This document shows positions 6,668-10,809 of a DNA stretch of 10,809 nucleotides, in pieces. A model generated the notes under the pieces. It was not told the origin of the DNA and did not search any database. It saw only the letters and a list, made by a program, of their open reading frames with translations. Position numbers and translations under genes: made by a program. The DNA is from Nitrospinales bacterium (lineage in GTDB: Bacteria; Nitrospinota_A; UBA7883; JACRGQ01). Each line of letters opens with the position of its first letter. Position 1 is the first letter of the stretch. The DNA lies in assembly GCA_023248615.1 (NCBI GenBank), contig JAHFEI010000045.1, positions 1-10,809 on the forward strand, given 5' to 3'.

Positions 6668-7447
6668 CTATGCCCTCCATCTCTTAGATTCAAGTGAACG
6701 CATACTGAGGAAAAGGAAAAATATCGTGAAAAGGAGGTAATACATTACGTCCGACGTATCCAGCACCCCTTTGGCAAAAGTATCAAGGTGGGAAAGGATG
6801 GAAATATATTCCAGCACCCGCCCCATCACTTCGCCAACGAATGCCGCAGTGGCGCCAACCATGTAGAGGATCAAAAGGGAAGCGAAGGAAAGCACCGCCG
6901 CTATTATCTGGTTCTCCGTCAGCGTGGACATGAATACCCCAAGCGCAATGAACGCGCCGCCCATTAAAAGTAGCCCCACGTAGCCGGATATGATGACCCC
7001 CCATTCGGGGTCGCCGAAGAAAGCGACAAGCAACATGCACGGGAAAGATAGCAACAACATAATTGTGAAAATTCCCATGCAACCCGCGAATTTGCCCAAA
7101 ACCGCCTCGATGTCCTGCACGGGATAGGTCAGGAGCAGTTCTATTGTGCCGGTCTTTTTCTCCTCCGAAAAGACGCGCATGGTAAGCATCGGGAGCATGA
7201 TGAGCATCACTACGCTTAAAACCCCGAAGAACGGGCGTATGACGAATTCAGTAACGTTAAGCACGCCATACTGGCTGGCTATCATGGGGTCGGTCTGCGC
7301 CTGGAAGCTAATCGTGCTGAAATTGGCGAACATGTTGTAAAAATAATAGCCGGTCAACACGGAAAAAATGGTTATCACCACAAAAGCGACCGGCGAATAA
7401 AAATACGACCGCATCTCCTTCAGCAGGATAAAAATAAAATTCCTCAC
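6668..7447 (-). CDS. ABC-2 type permease, GldF-like
   Basis: This 259-residue membrane protein has six predicted helices (about 19-38, 73-90, 121-143, 152-175, 181-205, 235-249). After the second helix is the hallmark cytoplasmic loop of the GldF/NosY-type permeases, MRVFSEEKKTGTIELLLTYP (90-109), which contacts the ATPase. Length is normal for a half-size permease that works as a dimer. The start is GTG (7445-7447), overlapping the ATPase stop by four bases (GTGA), with GAGGAG eight bases upstream inside the ATPase gene, so translation is coupled. In Gld-type systems this protein pairs with the ATPase encoded just before it. Substrate is unknown. Confidence 0.92.
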   Translation of the reverse strand: MRNFIFILLKEMRSYFYSPVAFVVITIFSVLTGYYFYNMFANFSTISFQAQTDPMIASQYGVLNVTEFVIRPFFGVLSVVMLIMLPMLTMRVFSEEKKTGTIELLLTYPVQDIEAVLGKFAGCMGIFTIMLLLSFPCMLLVAFFGDPEWGVIISGYVGLLLMGGAFIALGVFMSTLTENQIIAAVLSFASLLILYMVGATAAFVGEVMGRVLEYISILSHLDTFAKGVLDTSDVMYYLLFTIFFLFLSMRSLESKRWRA

Positions 7448-8397
7448 TTTTTCATCTCCTCTTCAGTGACTATCCGTATGAAGATTTCCTCAAGGCTCAT
7501 CTTCATCGGCGTAAGCTCGTACAGGTCCCATTTGCGCTCACCGGCAAGGCGCGCCACAAGGTGCGAAAACTGGCTGGCATCTTCGAATTCTATCGAGAAT
7601 TTGCTGGTACCGCCCTCGCTACCGATGCCAAGGGTATCAACACGTTTAACGCCGTGCATCTTCTGCAATTCCGACAGGATTGCGCCATGCTGGCCAGCTA
7701 TGCGGGCCATAACGCGGTTGCTCTTGCTGAGTTGGGCGGTAAGGTTCTCCGGCGTGTCCATCGCCTTTATCCTTCCCTCGTCTATTATTATGACCATGTT
7801 GCAGACCATGCTCACCTCGGGAAGGATATGGCTACTCAGTATTATCGTCCTCGTGCCTGCAAGCCCTTTTATCAAGGAGCGTATTTCCAATATCTGCTGT
7901 GGGTCAAGCCCTATCGTCGGCTCGTCGAGTATCAACACTTCGGGATCGTTTATCAAGGCCTGTGCAAGACCCACCCTCTGCCTGTACCCCTTGGACAACT
8001 CGCCTATGAACTTGTGGGCCATATGAGTGAGGCCGACCTGCTCCATCACTTCGCCCACTGCGCCTTTTATCTTTTTCCACGGCACGCCTTTTACCCCTGC
8101 AACAAACGTAAGGTAAACCGGAACCTGCATGTCGGTATAAAGCGGCACAGTCTCGGGAAGGTAGCCTACCTTGCTCCTCACTTTGAGCGACTCCTCGAAA
8201 ACATCATGGCCGGCAATAGTGGCGGATCCGCTCGTCGCGGGCATGAAACAGGTCAGTATCCTCATGGTCGTAGTTTTTCCCGCGCCATTGGGTCCCAGAA
8301 AACCGACAATCTCGCCTTTTTCAATATTGAAAGAGACCTCCCGTATGCCACGGGCATTGTTGTCGTATGTTTTCGTAAGGTCTTTTACGTTTATCAT
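7444..8397 (-). CDS. ABC transporter ATPase, GldA-like
   Basis: This 317-residue nucleotide-binding protein powers the ABC-2 permease encoded next. Visible motifs are Walker A GPNGAGKT (35-42), the segment VGYLPE (77-82) where the Q loop normally sits, signature LSKGYRQRVGLAQAL (134-148), Walker B VLILDEP (154-160), D loop GLDP (163-166) and switch histidine in SSHIL (H190). About 100 residues after the ATPase core form the C-terminal domain typical of CcmA/GldA-type exporters. The ATG (8395-8397) has AGGGG eleven bases upstream. It is the first gene of the operon and ends in TGA within the GTGA overlap. The ATPase family is certain; the Gld-type assignment rests on its permease, GldG-like and DUF4340 neighbours. 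Confidence 0.95.
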   Translation of the reverse strand: MINVKDLTKTYDNNARGIREVSFNIEKGEIVGFLGPNGAGKTTTMRILTCFMPATSGSATIAGHDVFEESLKVRSKVGYLPETVPLYTDMQVPVYLTFVAGVKGVPWKKIKGAVGEVMEQVGLTHMAHKFIGELSKGYRQRVGLAQALINDPEVLILDEPTIGLDPQQILEIRSLIKGLAGTRTIILSSHILPEVSMVCNMVIIIDEGRIKAMDTPENLTAQLSKSNRVMARIAGQHGAILSELQKMHGVKRVDTLGIGSEGGTSKFSIEFEDASQFSHLVARLAGERKWDLYELTPMKMSLEEIFIRIVTEEEMKK

Positions 8398-8445
8398 CTA
8401 AAAATCTGCCCCTAACAAAATGGTTCCAGACTGCCGCCAAAAGGT

Positions 8446-8473
8446 TGTATACGCAAATAGCAAACCAGAACAA
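8446..8473 (-). promoter_or_regulatory. Possible promoter of the ABC/cytochrome operon
   Basis: On the minus strand a -35-like TTGTTC (8468-8473) and a -10-like TATACA (8446-8451) are 16 bases apart. Transcription would begin near 8439, about 40 bases before the ATPase start. The match is moderate and was found by eye. Confidence 0.4.
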
Positions 8474-8538
8474 TACTACAATGGTGGGGGAAATGAAAGT
8501 ACCTAGAATCAGGGAAGTATTCGGTAATTCATAAATGC

Positions 8539-8583
8539 CGGGTTGGACAACCCGCGCCAAACTACTATCCGGAAGGCCTTCCG
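8539..8583. repeat. Two adjacent inverted repeats between hicB and the ABC operon
   Basis: A perfect 14-base palindrome, CGGAAGGCCTTCCG, lies at 8570-8583, directly after the hicB stop. A second element at 8539-8554 has seven-base arms CGGGTTG and CAACCCG with a two-base spacer. Neither is followed by a clear T run on the minus strand, so a terminator is possible but not proven; an operator is also possible. Confidence 0.6.
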
Positions 8584-8586
8584 CTT

Positions 8587-8796
8587 TTAGGCGTAAGCAA
8601 GTTTTCCTCTGGGCACGGGGATTTTGCGCTTCAGGCTTTTGGCTAGTTTAATCCACTCCTTGATAACCACCTGGGCGTTTTTGAGCGCTTCTTCGTACGT
8701 TTCACCATCCGCCATGCATCCCGGCAGTTCCGGCACCTCCGCTACAAATGCGGCATCCTCCTTGCTCCAGTAAATAATTACCTCGTACTTATACAT
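8587..8796 (-). CDS. hicB: HicB-family antitoxin
   Basis: This 69-residue protein has the HicB/UPF0150 fold signature: YEVIIYWSKEDAAFVAEVPE, then LPGCMADGETYEEALKNAQ and an amphipathic helix VVIKEWIKLAKSL. In type II toxin-antitoxin pairs HicB binds and blocks the HicA RNase toxin. It is a short form with only the partial RNase-H-like domain; no helix-turn-helix or ribbon-helix-helix tail is visible, so autoregulation would need another route. ATG 8794-8796 shares one base with the hicA stop (TGATG), and a G-rich site within the hicA end precedes it. An adjacent in-frame GTG at 8797-8799 is an alternative. Toxin-first order is normal for hicAB. Because hicA is interrupted, the antitoxin may be a relic or may guard against other toxins. 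Confidence 0.9.
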   Translation of the reverse strand: MYKYEVIIYWSKEDAAFVAEVPELPGCMADGETYEEALKNAQVVIKEWIKLAKSLKRKIPVPRGKLAYA

Positions 8797-9047
8797 CACG
8801 CCCCCTTGTTCAGCTTGTATTTCAAAATCAACCCTCGCACCTGTTTAACCTGATATGGCTTTGCCTTTCCATCCGGCAACGCCTGGATGTTGATAATTTC
8901 AACCACTCCCGACCTGGAAAATATATGGTGAGAACCGTTAATCCTTTCGCCAAAACCTAAATCCAAAACCAGCTTTCTTAAATCGCTAAAACGGATATTT
9001 TTATCCGAGAGGCCACTTTAAACCGCCCCAATGCCCCCCTTTTTCAT
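8796..9047 (-). pseudogene. hicA: HicA-family toxin with in-frame TAA at codon 10
   Basis: From ATG 9045-9047 the frame reads MKKGGIGAV, then TAA (9018-9020), then SGLSDKNIRFSDLRKLVLDL and the HicA core: GFGERINGSHHIFSRSGVVE, IINIQALPDG, KAKPYQVKQVRGLILKYKL, ending in TGA at 8796-8798. The GSHHIF motif holds the catalytic histidine of HicA mRNA interferases, and the KAKPYQV segment is typical of this subgroup. Length (about 83 codons) is normal. No ATG, GTG or TTG lies between the stop and the first helix core, so a functional restart is unlikely. Changing TAA to TTA (Leu) would restore the frame, giving an AVLSGLSDKNI junction that fits the family. The toxin call is strong; whether it is truly inactive depends on the accuracy of one base. 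Confidence 0.85.
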
Positions 9048-9120
9048 CAGCCGTTACATAACAGAAATTGGTTTGGCATGTTAATACTGCAAAACAGGAT
9101 GTGGCTTGCGGATTTTGGAC

Positions 9121-9154
9121 AAAAAAAAGCCCCGGTTTCCTAAGAAACCGGGGC
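9121..9154 (-). terminator. Intrinsic terminator of the cytochrome c gene
   Basis: A perfect 11-base-pair stem (GCCCCGGTTTC at 9129-9139 with GAAACCGGGGC at 9144-9154) encloses a four-base loop. On the minus strand the stem is followed by eight T residues (9121-9128 as A on the plus strand). It lies 28 bases after the cytochrome stop and separates that gene from hicAB. Confidence 0.96.
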
Positions 9155-9181
9155 CAAAGAACTGTGTCTTAACTCAGATTC

Positions 9182-10321
9182 TTATTTGGCGTCTTCCGCC
9201 CAGTCGCCCATCTTTGCAGCGGCGTCCGTATCGGAAGTCTTGGAGGTCACGCCAACCTTCGCGGAAGCCAAGCGGCCGCCACCGATAGAGCTGTAACCGC
9301 CCTTGTTGCTACCGCGGCCAGCCATTTCACCCGGAAGTTCAAGCATTTCGTTTGCATCTTTGAACTCTGCGTTTGTGGAGGCAGAGGCCGCAGTCACATC
9401 GTTCTTGTCCATGTTCTGGGCATAGCTCGGGGACAGCGAGCGAATGAACGCTACGACGTTCCAAATATCCTGGTCTTGCAGGATGTTGCCCCAAGGAGGC
9501 ATTGCGGACGACAAGTTACGCGCCACGCCGCCGCCCTTGATGGCGGTGAAGATGTCGAGGTTGGAAATAAAGTCTGCGTATGCGCCGTTGGTCAAGTTAC
9601 GCGGGCGGGGGTCAAGCTTCGAAGCCGTCGGGCCGTCGCCTTTGCCTGTCCAGCCGTGGCAATGTACGCAGTAGAAGGAGAACCAGTGTGCGCCCTGGTC
9701 CGGATCCGCACCGGCAACCATTGTCTTGCCATCGTGGCGCGGGCGGGTGATGTTGTTCCACTGGTTAACCCAGCCGTTGTAATCTGCTCCAAGCTTCGAG
9801 CCTGAATCGTGCTGGCGGAACCAAACTTCGGTGACACCGCTCTTTTCGCCAAGGCCGGATTCAGTATCGTTGGCCTGGCCTGTCCACTTGTTGGAGTAGC
9901 GGCCTTCCATCAGTTTTGCAAGCGGCGACTTGTTTGCCGACTTGATCGGAGCAACTTTCAGCGCCTTGGTGACAGTCGTTTCGTTGATTCTGTCTGGGTT
10001 ATCCGCGACCTTACCAACGCCGGTAAGATAGTCGAAGCCTGTTACGCCGTACGTCGAGTTACCCTTTGCCTGGCGGGTCTTGTTCCCTTTGTGAACGTCA
10101 TCGCCAGTTTCGTTGTTATAGTCAGTAGTTTCTTTGCCGAATGCTTCGCGAGTCTTTTCAGCTGCGGCTTCCGAAAGGTCGCCAGCTTTTTTCGCGGCGT
10201 CCAGTTCTGCGGCGCTCTTCTTGCCGGCATGCGCGTCGCTAACGTACGCGAAAGTGCCGAAGCAGAAGGCCATGGAGAATATGCCAATCAAAAATGGCGT
10301 TGTTACCCGTGCTATTTTCAT
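9182..10321 (-). CDS. Large secreted monoheme cytochrome c
   Basis: The 379-residue product starts at ATG 10319-10321, nine bases after AGGGG; the frame extends upstream to 10426 but that part lacks coding character and overlaps a likely promoter. A Sec signal peptide ends near residue 32 (DAHA). Residues 33-205 are a polar, Lys/Asp/Asn-rich region without a recognised domain. The cytochrome c domain (cbb3 subunit III-like, PF13442) covers about 205-300: FYCVHCHG (C218, C221, H222), GKGDGPTASKLDPRPRNLTN, and axial Met in SAMPPWG (M274), then DQDIWNVVAFIRSL. About 80 residues of Ala/Gly/Ser-rich tail follow. It is a single-gene unit with its own terminator. Its role is probably periplasmic electron transfer; a redox partner is not encoded here. 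The domain is certain; the flanking regions are unassigned. Confidence 0.9.
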   Translation of the reverse strand: MKIARVTTPFLIGIFSMAFCFGTFAYVSDAHAGKKSAAELDAAKKAGDLSEAAAEKTREAFGKETTDYNNETGDDVHKGNKTRQAKGNSTYGVTGFDYLTGVGKVADNPDRINETTVTKALKVAPIKSANKSPLAKLMEGRYSNKWTGQANDTESGLGEKSGVTEVWFRQHDSGSKLGADYNGWVNQWNNITRPRHDGKTMVAGADPDQGAHWFSFYCVHCHGWTGKGDGPTASKLDPRPRNLTNGAYADFISNLDIFTAIKGGGVARNLSSAMPPWGNILQDQDIWNVVAFIRSLSPSYAQNMDKNDVTAASASTNAEFKDANEMLELPGEMAGRGSNKGGYSSIGGGRLASAKVGVTSKTSDTDAAAKMGDWAEDAK

Positions 10322-10423
10322 ACTAAACTTCCCCTCTAAATAAGTTATTAAGCCAGTTGGCATTGTTACCCGGGTACTTAAGTTAGCAACATGCGTACCG
10401 CCAACAGGGGGTAATTCACCCAA

Positions 10424-10432
10424 CATATAACA
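10424..10432 (-). promoter_or_regulatory. Possible extended -10 promoter element of the cytochrome gene
   Basis: The minus strand reads TG-T-TATATG, an extended -10 form, with no clear -35 box at the right distance. Transcription would start near 10417, leaving a leader of about 95 bases with short inverted repeats. Confidence 0.3.
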
Positions 10433-10516
10433 TGTAACAATAAAGATTCACGTTAACTGAAAAACGCCGAAGATTATGCCGATAAAAGGGGGCAAACCGG
10501 ATTTTTTGGAAAAGCA

Positions 10517-10531
10517 TGACAATTTTTGTCA
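10517..10531. repeat. 15-base perfect inverted repeat, possible operator
   Basis: TGACAA and TTGTCA flank a three-base TTT spacer. It lies about 90 bases before the possible -10 element of the cytochrome gene, a position that would suit an activator. The symmetry recalls sites of dimeric regulators such as the Crp/Fnr superfamily, but it does not match the Fnr or Crp consensus. Confidence 0.4.
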
Positions 10532-10699
10532 CACCCGTTTATTTGGAGAATTTCTTATTCCACCCGGAAAAACAGTGAACGTAGCGTTAACTTTTAAACG
10601 GTATTTGAACGATATGTATAGCACAGGATGATGTGTGGTTGTCATTTTGACTACCTGTCTCCATAAAGATGCACAGCGGCAATTCCACAATAAAATGGC

Positions 10700-10809
10700 C
10701 TACTGGAGTTGGATGGTATCTACCCCTATTATGCAACCACTGAAATACCACTTGTCATCGTAAACGTCGACCAGAAGAGAGTTGTCGAGCCTTATCTTAC
10801 CAGCCATGC
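10700..10809 (-). CDS. C-terminal end of an unidentified gene (partial)
   Basis: The minus strand holds an open frame from the right edge to TAG at 10700-10702, reading MAGKIRLDNSLLVDVYDD and then KWYFSGCIIGVDTIQLQ. The alternation of polar and hydrophobic residues looks like real beta-rich protein, and the ATG near the edge may be internal. No family is recognised. With only 36 codons visible this may be chance. Confidence 0.4.
   Translation of the reverse strand, partial: MAGKIRLDNSLLVDVYDDKWYFSGCIIGVDTIQLQ

Larger units (their letters stand above)
10322..10699. other. Non-coding upstream region of the cytochrome gene
   Basis: No convincing gene lies here. It holds several short symmetric sequences: the palindrome TACCCGGGTA (10367-10376), TGACAA-TTT-TTGTCA (10517-10531) and GTGAACG-TAG-CGTTAAC (10575-10591, one mismatch). 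The octamer CGTTAACT occurs at 10451-10458 and again at 10585-10592. These are plausible regulator sites for the cytochrome gene but no known consensus is matched with confidence. Confidence 0.55.

Noticed and set aside
7466..8415. Long plus-strand frames opposite the ABC ATPase gene
   Set aside because: They are antisense shadows of a gene with complete ATPase motifs and show no domain pattern of their own.
8321..8560. 79-codon minus-strand frame with a hydrophobic stretch (TIVVLFWFAICVYNLLAAVW)
   Set aside because: It starts at TTG with no ribosome site, overlaps the ATPase gene by 77 bases and ends in a shadow of that gene. A small membrane protein is not excluded but not supported.
8570..8583. 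Palindrome after hicB as a definite intrinsic terminator
   Set aside because: There is no loop in the perfect form and no following T run on the minus strand.
56..9020. Genome-wide stop codon reassignment
   Set aside because: TAA, TAG and TGA each end several convincing genes here with tight downstream spacing, for example TAG for the permease and the GldG-like gene and TAA for hicB and both cytochromes.
10322..10426. N-terminal extension of the large cytochrome to 10426
   Set aside because: The ATG at 10319-10321 has a good ribosome site and begins a clean signal peptide; the extension would bury that signal and overlaps the likely -10 element.

Overview
The window comes from a diderm (Gram-negative type) bacterium with a respiratory lifestyle. 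The evidence is a run of secreted proteins with Sec signal peptides, several lipoproteins and two c-type cytochromes. Base composition is roughly balanced. I cannot name the phylum from sequence alone. All three stop codons (TAA, TAG, TGA) end ordinary genes here, so the standard bacterial code applies.

Layout. (1) Positions 1-1721: divergent pair. On the minus strand is a lipoprotein-like type 1 periplasmic binding protein that runs off the left edge and is interrupted by an in-frame TAA at 56-58. On the plus strand is a secreted SUMF1/FGE-fold protein lacking the catalytic cysteines, followed by (2) a small lipoprotein at 1762-2196 resembling a free-standing subtilase pro-domain. (3) Positions 2189-8397, minus strand: a tightly packed seven-gene operon read right to left. 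It encodes an ABC ATPase, an ABC-2 permease, a GldG-like auxiliary membrane protein, a three-unit DUF4340 protein (interrupted by an in-frame TAG), a secreted protein of unknown function, a small cytochrome c and a small lipoprotein. (4) Positions 8537-9047, minus strand: a HicAB-type toxin-antitoxin pair; hicA has an in-frame TAA at codon 10 and was not in the supplied gene calls. (5) Positions 9129-10321, minus strand: a 379-residue monoheme cytochrome c ending in a textbook intrinsic terminator. (6) Positions 10322-10699: non-coding region with inverted repeats and a possible promoter. (7) Right edge: C-terminal end of an unidentified minus-strand reading frame.

How the parts fit. The ATPase, permease, GldG-like and DUF4340 proteins form the core seen in Gld-type ABC systems, where DUF4340 and PF09822 proteins lie outside the membrane next to the transporter. 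The unusual part is the coupling, through 4-base overlaps and short gaps, to a secreted protein, a cytochrome c and a lipoprotein. That makes this a candidate envelope system joining an ABC machine to a heme protein.

The most striking pattern is three isolated nonsense codons, each inside an otherwise intact reading frame, with no frameshift and each explicable by one base change. They may be sequencing or assembly errors, real nonsense mutations or, less likely, readthrough.
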